DNA of 64,000 nt from Winogradskyella sp. (GTDB lineage Bacteria > Bacteroidota > Bacteroidia > Flavobacteriales > Flavobacteriaceae), in assembly GCA_013002225.1 (NCBI GenBank), contig JABDKL010000131.1:62001-126000 (forward strand). Direction: 5' to 3'. Position 1 is the stretch's first letter. Each line of letters begins with the position of its first letter. Below the pieces are notes generated by a model. That model ran no database searches. It was not told the origin of the DNA and saw only the letters and a list, made by a program, of their open reading frames with translations. Below, piece after piece: positions 30,259-38,173 of this stretch. Made by a program: the position numbers and the translations under genes.

Positions 30259-31145
30259 GATTTCGTTGCTGTCAAACTTTTATAAAACGTTTCTCTCATT
30301 TTTTCGCTATTAATAAAACCAGAACCATAACCTAGAGTGTCATAGGTTTCGGTAATACTAGAATCTGCCTTAACTTCATCTTCAGTTTTGCCATTGTCAA
30401 TAGCTTTTTGGGTTTTATCTCTAATGGTTTCGAGCATGTTCAAGAATTTTTTATACTCTTTCAGATTAGATACTTGACCGTGACCAGGTATAATTTTTGT
30501 GTTCTCATCGATAACCATCAGGCCCTTTCTTACAGCTTCAATGTAGCCTTGAACACTTCCTCCAGAATTTAAATCTATATAAGGATAACGACTGTTAAAA
30601 TAAGTATCTCCAGTATGAAGCACATTGCTCTGCGTAAAATATAATAATGCATCGCCATCTGTATGTGCATTTGCAGCATGAAATACTGCAACACTTTCAT
30701 TATTAATAGTAATACTTAATTTATCATTAAAAGTAATTACTGGCAAGGCTTCTTTAGGGTTATAATTACCATCGCGTTGTTTAGATTCTAGTCGCTTTTT
30801 AACATTGTCATGTGCAATAATGGTAGCGCCTGCCTCAGCCATATTTTCATTTCCTCCAGTATGATCGCCATGAAAATGAGTGTTAACCAAAAACCTCAAG
30901 GGTTTATCACTGAGAGCTTTTATGGCAGTCAAAATTTTTTCAGATAATGGTGCGAACTGATCATCTATTACAAAAACACCATCTTCTCCAACTGAGACTC
31001 CAATATTTCCACCAGCACCTTGTAACATATAAATTTGTTCAGAAAGTTTAGTGGTTTTAATTTCGACTTTATCGAAACGCCCTTGTGCAGTAGCCGAAGC
31101 TGAAATTATTAGTGCGCCTATTGCAAGCGTTTTTAATGTTTTCAT
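30255..31145 (-). CDS. Secreted metallo-beta-lactamase-fold hydrolase
   Basis: The 296-residue protein has a signal peptide ending SATAQ and a single metallo-beta-lactamase fold. The zinc motif HFHGDHTGG near residue 111, the downstream HTDGDAL with another His, GDTYFN and the late PGHG give a full set of metal ligands. It is therefore likely to be an active periplasmic Zn hydrolase, though the substrate (beta-lactam, lactone, thioester or other) cannot be told from sequence. It is transcribed divergently from ctaB and overlaps the end of the RemB-like gene by 4 bases. Nothing nearby points to a pathway. Confidence 0.88.
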   Translation of the reverse strand: MKTLKTLAIGALIISASATAQGRFDKVEIKTTKLSEQIYMLQGAGGNIGVSVGEDGVFVIDDQFAPLSEKILTAIKALSDKPLRFLVNTHFHGDHTGGNENMAEAGATIIAHDNVKKRLESKQRDGNYNPKEALPVITFNDKLSITINNESVAVFHAANAHTDGDALLYFTQSNVLHTGDTYFNSRYPYIDLNSGGSVQGYIEAVRKGLMVIDENTKIIPGHGQVSNLKEYKKFLNMLETIRDKTQKAIDNGKTEDEVKADSSITETYDTLGYGSGFINSEKMRETFYKSLTATKS

Positions 31146-31241
31146 TATAAGTTGTTAAGCGTTTATAGTCTAGTAAAAATAGTGAATCTAAAAGGAAGTG
31201 ATTTATCATTATTTATAGTTCTATAAAACTAAGGTTTTACG

Positions 31242-31272
31242 TTGGTGATAATCAATTTTCAGACTATCTTTG
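31242..31272 (+). promoter_or_regulatory. Promoter of the ctaB-cox operon
   Basis: TTG at 31242-31244, a 20-base spacer and TATCTTTG at 31265-31272 match the Bacteroidota promoter exactly. It implies transcription starting near 31277, which rules out the in-frame TTG at 31270 as the translation start and supports the TTG at 31306. Confidence 0.75.
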
Positions 31273-31305
31273 CACTCGCTAAGAAATCAAATAATAAATT
31301 CACGA

Positions 31306-32199
31306 TTGAGCAGCACAAAATCTTCAATATCAAAGGCTTCTGCACTAACCGATTTTAAGGAAATCACCAAAATGGGATTGTCCATTAGCGTAGTGTTTTC
31401 AGCCATTGCAGGTTATTTTCTTGGTGCTGAAACCGTAGATTTTACAACATTGTTATTGCTGGCCACTGGTGGTTATTTTATGGTGGGAGCATCTAATGCT
31501 TATAATCAAATTATAGAACGGGATTTGGATGCTTTAATGGAGCGTACAAAGAACAGGCCAATTCCTGCAGGAAGAATGTCTGTAAATACAGCGTTTGCCA
31601 TTGCCACTTCGTTTACAATTGCTGGTATCATTACGCTTTATATAATTAATCCAAAAACGGCCATGTATGGTGCGATATCCATATTTCTTTATACCAGTGT
31701 ATATACGCCTTTAAAAACAAAAACTTCATTAGCTGTTTTTGTTGGAGCACTGCCAGGAGCCATTCCTTTTATGCTTGGCTGGGTTGCGGCACGTAATAGT
31801 TTTGGCATAGAACCAGGGACTTTATTTGCTATTCAATTTTTTTGGCAGTTTCCTCATTTTTGGGCTATTGGCTGGTTTTTGCATGAAGATTATAAAAAAG
31901 GAGGATTCTTTATGTTACCAACAGGAAAGCCAGATAAAGGTACAGCAGTACAAATTATAATGTATAGTATTTGGACTATTTTAGTTTCTATTATCCCTGT
32001 TTTTGGATTCACTGGAGATTTAAAATTATCTGTTGTTGGCGCAATTCTGGTTTTTATTCTGGGGCTGTTAATGTTGTTCTACGCTTTCAAGTTGTTTAGA
32101 AAGCGAACCGCTCAGGTGGCGAAACAATTAATGTTGTCAAGCGTATTTTATATTACAATGTTGCAACTCATATATGTAGCAGATAAATTTTTGAGATAA
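31306..32199 (+). CDS. ctaB: Protohaem IX farnesyltransferase (haem O synthase)
   Basis: About 297 residues, an inner-membrane UbiA-type prenyltransferase that adds a farnesyl group to haem B, the first step to the haem O/A of the terminal oxidase. The substrate-binding motif YNQIIERDLDALMERTKNRP is clear and about nine hydrophobic segments follow. I start it at the TTG at 31306 because the promoter -7 element lies at 31265-31272, before that codon and across the longer alternative start; no ATG occurs before the conserved core. It opens an operon with two subunit III genes and subunit IV, and ctaB ends directly at the next ATG. Confidence 0.92.
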   Translation: MSSTKSSISKASALTDFKEITKMGLSISVVFSAIAGYFLGAETVDFTTLLLLATGGYFMVGASNAYNQIIERDLDALMERTKNRPIPAGRMSVNTAFAIATSFTIAGIITLYIINPKTAMYGAISIFLYTSVYTPLKTKTSLAVFVGALPGAIPFMLGWVAARNSFGIEPGTLFAIQFFWQFPHFWAIGWFLHEDYKKGGFFMLPTGKPDKGTAVQIIMYSIWTILVSIIPVFGFTGDLKLSVVGAILVFILGLLMLFYAFKLFRKRTAQVAKQLMLSSVFYITMLQLIYVADKFLR

Positions 32200-32790
32200 A
32201 TGGATTTAACACAAGGAACACCAAAAGAAAAGAATGACCGGTCAAAAAAAATGATGCTTTGGTTTGGTATTGGCTCTTTAATAATGTCATTTGCCGGATT
32301 AACCAGTGCTTTTATTGTTAGTAGTAAACGCGAAGATTGGCTAAATGATTTTCAATTACCAGATGCTTTTTTTATTAGCCTTGTTGTTATAGTTCTGAGC
32401 AGCATAACCATAATGCTGGCAAAGCAAGCACTTCTAAGAAACGATCAAAAAAAAGTAACCATTTGGTTATTGATGACTTTGTTTTTAGGATTTGGCTTTG
32501 TTTATAATCAGTTTTTGGGATTTGGTCAAATAATAAATCAAGGGTATAATTTTACTGGGCCAACGAGTAACGTGACCATGTCTTTTATATATATTATAGC
32601 AATGTTGCACATTGGGCATGTTATTGCAGGCCTTATAGCACTGATTGTTGTAATTTATAATCATTTTAAACAGAAGTATAATGCCAACAATATGTTGGGT
32701 TTTGAACTGGCAGCCAATTTCTGGCATTTTGTAGATATACTATGGCTCGCTCTCTTTTTATTTTTATATTTTTTTAGATATATAAATTGA
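32200..32790 (+). CDS. Cytochrome c oxidase subunit III, short form
   Basis: A 196-residue inner-membrane protein with five hydrophobic segments. It shows the phrases HIGHVIAGLIALIVV and AANFWHFVDILWLALFLFLY found in the five-helix subunit III of haem-copper oxidases. The ATG abuts the ctaB stop codon without a gap. A second, longer subunit III gene follows after 36 bases, so this operon carries two subunit III paralogues; how they divide the work is unknown. Subunits I and II are encoded at 90-2977. Confidence 0.92.
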   Translation: MDLTQGTPKEKNDRSKKMMLWFGIGSLIMSFAGLTSAFIVSSKREDWLNDFQLPDAFFISLVVIVLSSITIMLAKQALLRNDQKKVTIWLLMTLFLGFGFVYNQFLGFGQIINQGYNFTGPTSNVTMSFIYIIAMLHIGHVIAGLIALIVVIYNHFKQKYNANNMLGFELAANFWHFVDILWLALFLFLYFFRYIN

Positions 32791-32826
32791 TTATTTTTGT
32801 CCAACCTTAAAATTTAAATAATTTCT

Positions 32827-33828
32827 ATGGATTCTACAGTAGCAAGTACTGGTACAGAAGGAAAAACTTGGGGAGGAGGTAACAAACCTCTAACCGCAAG
32901 TTATGGTAAATTGATGATGTGGTTTTTCATCGTGTCTGATGCCTTAACATTTTCAGGTTTCTTAGCAGCTTATGGCTTTTCAAGATTCAAGTTTATAAAG
33001 GAATGGCCAATTGCCGATGAAGTGTTTACCCACGTGCCATTTTTGCATGGTCAGGAGTTACCTATGATTTATGTTGCTTTTATGACCTTTATTCTAATTA
33101 TGTCTTCTGTAACTATGGTGTTAGCTGTAGATGCAGGTCATCATATGAATAAGACAAAGGTGACCTGGTATATGTTCTTAACTATTATTGGTGGTGCTAT
33201 ATTCGTAGGGTCACAAGCTTGGGAATGGGCAACATTTATTCAGGGAGATTATGGGGCTGTTCAAACAAAAGGTGGAAATATTTTACAGTTTGGTGAAACC
33301 GTTATGGAAGATGGCGAGGCCAAATTTAAACGCATTTCAATTGATGAATTCGCGGTTACCATACCAGATGTAAGAGTAGAGCACGAGGCAAAAAATGGTG
33401 TTTGGTTTGAAGATGAAGGAACCTTACCTCCTTATACGGTGAATGAAATATACGCAGGTTTAGCTGCTAATGAAAATATACTAGTTAGAACTCAGATCTT
33501 AAATGATGAGGGCGAAAAGACGGTTCTGTCAAGAGAAGAATCATTGAGGCAAATAAAAGAGAATGGAAAGCTCGTTGTTAAAGGAGCGAATCTTCATGTT
33601 AATGAATACGGTACGACATTATTTGCAGATTTCTTTTTCTTTATCACTGGTTTTCACGGGTTTCACGTATTTTCGGGCGTTGTGATTAACATAATTATCT
33701 TTTTCAATGTAATCCTCGGTACTTACGAAAGAAGAGGGAGTTATGAAATGGTTGAAAAGGTTGGATTGTACTGGCACTTTGTCGATTTAGTTTGGGTATT
33801 TGTATTTACATTCTTTTATCTGGTATAA
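32827..33828 (+). CDS. Cytochrome c oxidase subunit III, long form with periplasmic or cytoplasmic insertion
   Basis: A 333-residue protein whose membrane parts match subunit III: helices near residues 27-50, 79-101, 112-137, 264-297 and 312-333, with FHGFHVFSGVVINI and WHFVDLVWVFVFTFFYL. Between the third and fourth helices lies a hydrophilic stretch of about 120 residues (140-262), rich in Glu and Lys, that ordinary subunit III lacks. It sits between the short subunit III gene and the subunit IV gene in one operon. The inserted domain has no motif I recognise. Confidence 0.93.
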   Translation: MDSTVASTGTEGKTWGGGNKPLTASYGKLMMWFFIVSDALTFSGFLAAYGFSRFKFIKEWPIADEVFTHVPFLHGQELPMIYVAFMTFILIMSSVTMVLAVDAGHHMNKTKVTWYMFLTIIGGAIFVGSQAWEWATFIQGDYGAVQTKGGNILQFGETVMEDGEAKFKRISIDEFAVTIPDVRVEHEAKNGVWFEDEGTLPPYTVNEIYAGLAANENILVRTQILNDEGEKTVLSREESLRQIKENGKLVVKGANLHVNEYGTTLFADFFFFITGFHGFHVFSGVVINIIIFFNVILGTYERRGSYEMVEKVGLYWHFVDLVWVFVFTFFYLV

Positions 33829-33850
33829 AATTAGAAATTAAGATTACGCT

Positions 33851-34237
33851 ATGGCACACGAGCATAAATTAGAAATATTTAGAGGTTTAGTAAAGTTTAA
33901 ATCTAATACTCAGAAAATCTGGGGAGTTTTAATTTTCCTAACTATTGTTACTGCAATTGAAGTTGTATTGGGTATTTATAAGCCAGAAGCTTTGAATGCA
34001 CAAATATTAGGAATGAAAGGCTTAAACTGGATTTTTATCATTCTTACTATTGTGAAGGCATATTACATCACATGGGACTTTATGCACATGAGGGATGAAA
34101 AAGGTAGCTTAAGAAAAATGGTCGTATGGACAGGTGTTTTTCTTGTATGTTACTTGATTTTTATCTTATTGCAGGAAGGAACTTATGTTTTCGATGTATA
34201 TAATGGTGACGATGCAATAATAAAACGAGATTTTTAA
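33851..34237 (+). CDS. Cytochrome c oxidase subunit IV family protein
   Basis: A 128-residue protein with three hydrophobic segments and the phrases YITWDFMHMRDEKGSLRKMV and GVFLVCYLIFILLQEG, which are those of bacterial cytochrome oxidase subunit IV (CtaF/COX4 pro family). It is the last structural oxidase gene of the ctaB operon and is followed 27 bases later by a terminator. The catalytic subunits are encoded elsewhere in the window. Confidence 0.92.
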   Translation: MAHEHKLEIFRGLVKFKSNTQKIWGVLIFLTIVTAIEVVLGIYKPEALNAQILGMKGLNWIFIILTIVKAYYITWDFMHMRDEKGSLRKMVVWTGVFLVCYLIFILLQEGTYVFDVYNGDDAIIKRDF

Positions 34238-34264
34238 ACTCAAAAACATGAGTTAAATGATATT

Positions 34265-34294
34265 AAAAGGTGGTTTTTCTAAACCACCTTTTTT
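34265..34294 (+). terminator. Intrinsic terminator after subunit IV
   Basis: A perfect 12-bp stem, AAAAGGTGGTTT with AAACCACCTTTT, and a 4-base loop running into T residues. It divides the structural oxidase genes from the assembly-factor block that follows. Confidence 0.88.
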
Positions 34295-34301
34295 ATTTTT
34301 G
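34294..34301 (+). promoter_or_regulatory. Candidate -7 element of the assembly-factor block
   Basis: TATTTTTG fits TAnnTTTG and grows out of the T-run of the terminator, 6 bases before the ATG at 34308. No TTG stands at the right distance upstream, and T-rich DNA matches the consensus easily, so this is weak. Confidence 0.4.
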
Positions 34302-34307
34302 CATTCT

Positions 34308-35027
34308 ATGAAAACGAGCAGCACAAAACGTAATATCGTACTAAGTATTTTATTCTTTCTACCAGTTGTGTTTTTGTTGATGCTATATCCCGCGAAGCAC
34401 AATTACGAACCCCTTAATATTGTGAATAACAATGTAGCAGATATAGCTAACTTTTATTCGGATCGCGGTGATACCATAGTTCTAAAGGATTATATTACTG
34501 TCTTAGGATTTTTTGGCAAATCGCCTTTAAATCGATCCATTGCAGCCTCTAATTTAAAAGAGTTGGTATACGATAAGTTCAAGGGTTTTAAAAAATTTCA
34601 AATTGTTATTGTTATTCCTGAAGGCGCTGAGAAGCAAATTATAGAACTTAAGAAAGACATAAATACTTATGAAGATTTAAAATTCTGGCATTATGTATAT
34701 GGAACTGAGGGTGAAATCAAAATGCTTTATAATAAGTTAAAGGCTAATGAAAGATTGAATGAGGATTTAGCCACAGAGAATGTTTTTATCATAGATAAAG
34801 ACCTTAACCAAAGAGGACGGATAGATGGCAGATCTAAGAAAGATATTGAGGCTAATAAACCGAAATATTCAATCTATTCTTACAACACAATAGATGTAGC
34901 TCAGATAAAAAATATGATGAGCGAAGATATGCGTATATTATTCACAGAATACCGTCAAAAGCGTAAAGGCAAGTTTGACGATTCAAATACAAGAAGAGCG
35001 AAAGAATTAATCGACAACAATGAGTAA
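34308..35027 (+). CDS. Membrane-anchored Sco-like protein without cysteines
   Basis: A 239-residue protein of unknown function from the ATG at 34308. The longer frame from 34257 is rejected because it covers the terminator. One membrane anchor (residues about 10-28) precedes a periplasmic domain. That domain parallels the Sco protein encoded next: VLGFFGKSPLN near residue 65 matches the strand leading to the Sco copper site, WHYVYGTEGEIKMLYNKL near 127 matches WHLLTGEEDAIYKLANEG, and FIIDKDLNQRGRIDGR near 160 matches FALIDKEGFIRSRRDD. It contains no cysteine, so it cannot bind copper or exchange disulphides as Sco does. It overlaps the Sco gene by 8 bases. Confidence 0.75.
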   Translation: MKTSSTKRNIVLSILFFLPVVFLLMLYPAKHNYEPLNIVNNNVADIANFYSDRGDTIVLKDYITVLGFFGKSPLNRSIAASNLKELVYDKFKGFKKFQIVIVIPEGAEKQIIELKKDINTYEDLKFWHYVYGTEGEIKMLYNKLKANERLNEDLATENVFIIDKDLNQRGRIDGRSKKDIEANKPKYSIYSYNTIDVAQIKNMMSEDMRILFTEYRQKRKGKFDDSNTRRAKELIDNNE

Positions 35028-35769
35028 AAAAACAAATTATTCCTATATAGGTATTGCGTTTATTATTCTGGTTTTTGGAATCATTTTTATTCCAAGGATA
35101 ATTAATAGAGTGAGTAACAACGACATTATTAGGGAAGAAAGTAGAAGTGAGGAGGTATTAACAGCTTCAAAGGACTATGATTCTGATTTAGCGTATTTGG
35201 AAATAAATGGTGAGCGTAAAAAGGTACCTGTTTTTAGTTTTACAAATCAAGATGGTGAAACAATCACTAATGAAGATTATTTAGGTAAAGTATATGTAGT
35301 TGAATTTTTCTTTACTACGTGTCCAACGATATGCCCTATAATGAATAAGAACCTGGTTGAAATTCAAAATGAGTTTATAGACTTTGAAAATTTTGGTGTA
35401 GCGTCCTTTACTATAACTCCCAATATTGATACGCCCGAAGTATTGAATGCATACGCAGATGCCTATGGGATTACCAATCCCAATTGGCATCTATTGACAG
35501 GCGAAGAAGATGCTATTTATAAATTAGCTAACGAAGGATTTAATCTTTACACGGCAAAAGACGAGTCTGTAGAAGGAGGATTCGAGCATTCTGGTAATTT
35601 TGCGCTAATAGATAAAGAAGGTTTTATACGATCTAGAAGAGACGATTTCAATAACCCATTAATATTCTATAACGGCTTGGTTCCTGAGGATGTAGGTGTT
35701 GATGAGGATGGAATACCACAAGAAATCACAATATTAAAAGAGGATATTGCTAAATTATTAAAGGAATAA
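35020..35769 (+). CDS. SCO family copper chaperone for the CuA site
   Basis: A 249-residue protein with an N-terminal membrane anchor (about 8-26) and a thioredoxin-like domain. The copper ligands are complete: Cys101 and Cys105 in TTCPTICP and His190 in GGFEHSGNF. Sco proteins load or reduce the CuA site of cytochrome oxidase subunit II. Its start overlaps the end of a cysteine-free relative, and the DUF420 gene follows after 6 bases, so these genes form one assembly-factor block just behind the oxidase operon. Confidence 0.95.
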   Translation: MSKKTNYSYIGIAFIILVFGIIFIPRIINRVSNNDIIREESRSEEVLTASKDYDSDLAYLEINGERKKVPVFSFTNQDGETITNEDYLGKVYVVEFFFTTCPTICPIMNKNLVEIQNEFIDFENFGVASFTITPNIDTPEVLNAYADAYGITNPNWHLLTGEEDAIYKLANEGFNLYTAKDESVEGGFEHSGNFALIDKEGFIRSRRDDFNNPLIFYNGLVPEDVGVDEDGIPQEITILKEDIAKLLKE

Positions 35770-35775
35770 AAGATT

Positions 35776-36321
35776 ATGAGTTCAGTAAATATAGAGAAAG
35801 AAAAAAAATATAATACATGGATTGTTATATTATCTATCGTTATTCCTGTTGCCGTTGCCATCCTTTTCGGAGTTAATTTACGTGAACTAGGTTTTGATGT
35901 AGAGCCACTCACCTTTTTGCCTCCAATTTATGCATCTATAAATGGTCTAACAGCATTAGTATTAGTCATCGCAGTAATTGCAATAAAAAACAAGAATAGA
36001 AAACTTCATGAGCGACTAATGAAATTTGCCATACTTCTATCTGTGGTATTTTTAGTGATGTATGTGGCCTATCATATGACGAGCGATTCGACTAAATATG
36101 GAGGTGAAGGCCTTATCAGCTATGTGTATTATTTTATATTAATTACCCATATATTATTATCTATTATAGTTATTCCGTTTGTACTTATTACCTACGTACG
36201 AGCAATAACCAATAACATAGAGCGACATAAGAAAATAGCAAGAATTACATTTCCTATTTGGCTATATGTAGCTGTTACAGGTGTGATTGTGTATTTAATG
36301 ATTTCACCCTATTATATTTAA
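35776..36321 (+). CDS. DUF420 membrane protein, probable oxidase assembly factor
   Basis: A 181-residue polytopic protein with five hydrophobic segments and conserved histidines in KLHERLMKFA, YVAYHMTSD, LITHILLS and ERHKKIARITFPIWLYV. These features are those of the DUF420 family; a member, CtaM, is needed for haem-copper oxidase activity in some Gram-positive bacteria. Its location between Sco and a CxxC protein supports a role in haem or copper insertion here. The mechanism is not known. The gene ends 3 bases before the next start. Confidence 0.88.
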   Translation: MSSVNIEKEKKYNTWIVILSIVIPVAVAILFGVNLRELGFDVEPLTFLPPIYASINGLTALVLVIAVIAIKNKNRKLHERLMKFAILLSVVFLVMYVAYHMTSDSTKYGGEGLISYVYYFILITHILLSIIVIPFVLITYVRAITNNIERHKKIARITFPIWLYVAVTGVIVYLMISPYYI

Positions 36322-36324
36322 AAA

Positions 36325-36549
36325 TTGAAAATCAAAGTAGTCATATTATTTTTTATAATGGTACTTGTACTTAGTACTACAATAGAGGCGCAGTGTGCGA
36401 TGTGTAGGGCAGTATTGGAGAGTGGTGAAGATCAATCTGCAGCAGAAGGTATTAACAACGGCATTGTCTACCTTATGGCGATCCCTTATATCTTAGTCGC
36501 TGCAATCGGTTATATTATTTATAGAAAATTCTTTAAAACGCAGAACTGA
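36325..36549 (+). CDS. Small CxxC membrane protein of the oxidase assembly block
   Basis: A 74-residue protein starting at a TTG 3 bases after the DUF420 stop; no ATG is available for the conserved part. It has a signal peptide ending IEAQ, then at once CAMCRAVLESGED, a short polar stretch and one membrane segment near residues 48-67, ending in a basic tail. After cleavage the CxxC pair would stand at the extreme N-terminus on the periplasmic side. I know no function for it. The tight spacing with Sco and DUF420 genes suggests a metal or thiol role in oxidase assembly, which is inference. Confidence 0.8.
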   Translation: MKIKVVILFFIMVLVLSTTIEAQCAMCRAVLESGEDQSAAEGINNGIVYLMAIPYILVAAIGYIIYRKFFKTQN

Positions 36550-36728
36550 TAGTAAATAGAATAGAAATTCTGTAACATTTATTACCTTAAAAGGTCTAAT
36601 GCTCAGTATGGTTATGATGTGTTGTAGGTTGTGATAAAAATTTTTAAAAGATAAATTTAAATTTAGTCCGATAAGAATTTTAATGATATGTGTAACACTT
36701 TAACTTTTATCAAGACATATAGTTTATT

Positions 36729-38171
36729 ATGAAAAAAACAATTAGTCTTTTAGTTGTATTAATTACAATTGGTGTACAAGCACAAAATAAAAAATGGACA
36801 CTAAAAGAGTGCGTTCAATATGCATTAGAAAATAATATTTCGGTGTTGCAGAGTGAACTCGATGTAGAATTAGCGGAACTTGAAAAACTTACGGCACAAG
36901 GTAATTTTATTCCAAGTATTAACTTAGGAGCAGGTGTGTCAGAGAACACGGGTTTAAGTTTTAATCCAGTTACTAACAATGCTCAGACAACAACATTTCT
37001 TTCTGCTTCAGGAAGCATTAATGTAGGGTACACCTTATTTAATGGACTTAGAAATATTAGACAACTACAACGTGCAGATATGTCCAAATTGGCAAGTCAG
37101 TATCGTCTCGATAAAATGAAAGATGATATTTCACTTTTTGTTGCAAATGGATACTTAACGGTCATTTTAAATAAAGCCAACCTGGAAGTCTTAAGGTCAC
37201 AAAACGATGTCACTCAAGAGCAAATTCAACGAACTCAGCAGTTAGTCGAAGCAGGCTCACTACCTCGAGGTGACTTGCTAGAAATCCAGGCTATAAATGC
37301 TAGTGAGCAACAACAAATAATTAATGCTGAGAATAATGTTCAAATATCTCTAATAAGTCTTGCTCAGTTACTACTAATTAAGGATTACGAAAACTTTGAT
37401 ATTGAGGACGAAGGTTATAATGTGGTTGATGATGGTGTAGCAAACAGAAATGTCGAAGAAATTATTGCTACGGCCAAAGAAAATAGATCAGAAATTAAAA
37501 TAGCAGATCAAAATGTTGAGTTGGCAGAGATAGATTTAAAAATTGCAAAAGGGGCCAATTGGCCTACTTTATCGGCATTTTTTGGTTATAATACCAGGTA
37601 TGCTAATACACCAGGTTTTATTCAGCAAGTCGATCCAAATAATCCTACAGTTACACAACAAATTGGTGTTGTAGAAGATACAGGACAAGCTGTTGTTGGT
37701 GAATTTCCTAACACATTTCCGGTAGAAGTTGCTGCAGACCCATTTGGTGACCAACTCTATCAAAATGATGGTATTGGTTATGGATTACAATTAAATATTC
37801 CTGTTCTAAATGGATTTAACACAAAAGCTAGTGTTCAGAGGAGTAGAGTGAGTTTAGAGCGTTCTAAGTTTCAATTAGAACAAGCAGAATTAGACCTGGA
37901 GTCGACCGTCTATCAGGCTTACGTAGATGCAAAAGGCGCATTAAAATCCTATGAAGCTGCCCAATTAGCTTTACAATCACAAGAGTTAGCATACGATTAT
38001 GCTAAGGAGCGTTACGATGTAGGCTTAACCAACGCATTCGACTTTAGTCAGTCAAAATTAAGATTCGACAATGCACGCATTGAATTAAATCGTGCTAAAT
38101 ATGATTACATTTTTAAGTTAAAAGTACTGGAGTTATATTTCGGTATACCAGCAACAGAATTAAAGTTTTAA
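36729..38171 (+). CDS. TolC family outer-membrane efflux protein
   Basis: A 480-residue outer-membrane channel subunit with a signal peptide ending VQAQ and the usual duplicated helical-hairpin structure. Phrases such as WTLKECVQYALENNISV, GYTLFNGLRNI, RGDLLEIQAI and YDVGLTNAFDFSQSK are typical. TolC trimers form the exit duct for type I and tripartite efflux systems. A membrane-fusion gene follows after 2 bases. No inner-membrane transporter is encoded in the neighbourhood, so the pump must be supplied from elsewhere or lie outside this locus. Substrate unknown. Confidence 0.93.
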   Translation: MKKTISLLVVLITIGVQAQNKKWTLKECVQYALENNISVLQSELDVELAELEKLTAQGNFIPSINLGAGVSENTGLSFNPVTNNAQTTTFLSASGSINVGYTLFNGLRNIRQLQRADMSKLASQYRLDKMKDDISLFVANGYLTVILNKANLEVLRSQNDVTQEQIQRTQQLVEAGSLPRGDLLEIQAINASEQQQIINAENNVQISLISLAQLLLIKDYENFDIEDEGYNVVDDGVANRNVEEIIATAKENRSEIKIADQNVELAEIDLKIAKGANWPTLSAFFGYNTRYANTPGFIQQVDPNNPTVTQQIGVVEDTGQAVVGEFPNTFPVEVAADPFGDQLYQNDGIGYGLQLNIPVLNGFNTKASVQRSRVSLERSKFQLEQAELDLESTVYQAYVDAKGALKSYEAAQLALQSQELAYDYAKERYDVGLTNAFDFSQSKLRFDNARIELNRAKYDYIFKLKVLELYFGIPATELKF

Positions 38172-38173
38172 AT

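Noticed and set aside
31270..31305. Longer ctaB N-terminus from a TTG at 31270
   Set aside because: That codon overlaps the -7 element of a full-consensus promoter, so it would lie upstream of the transcription start.
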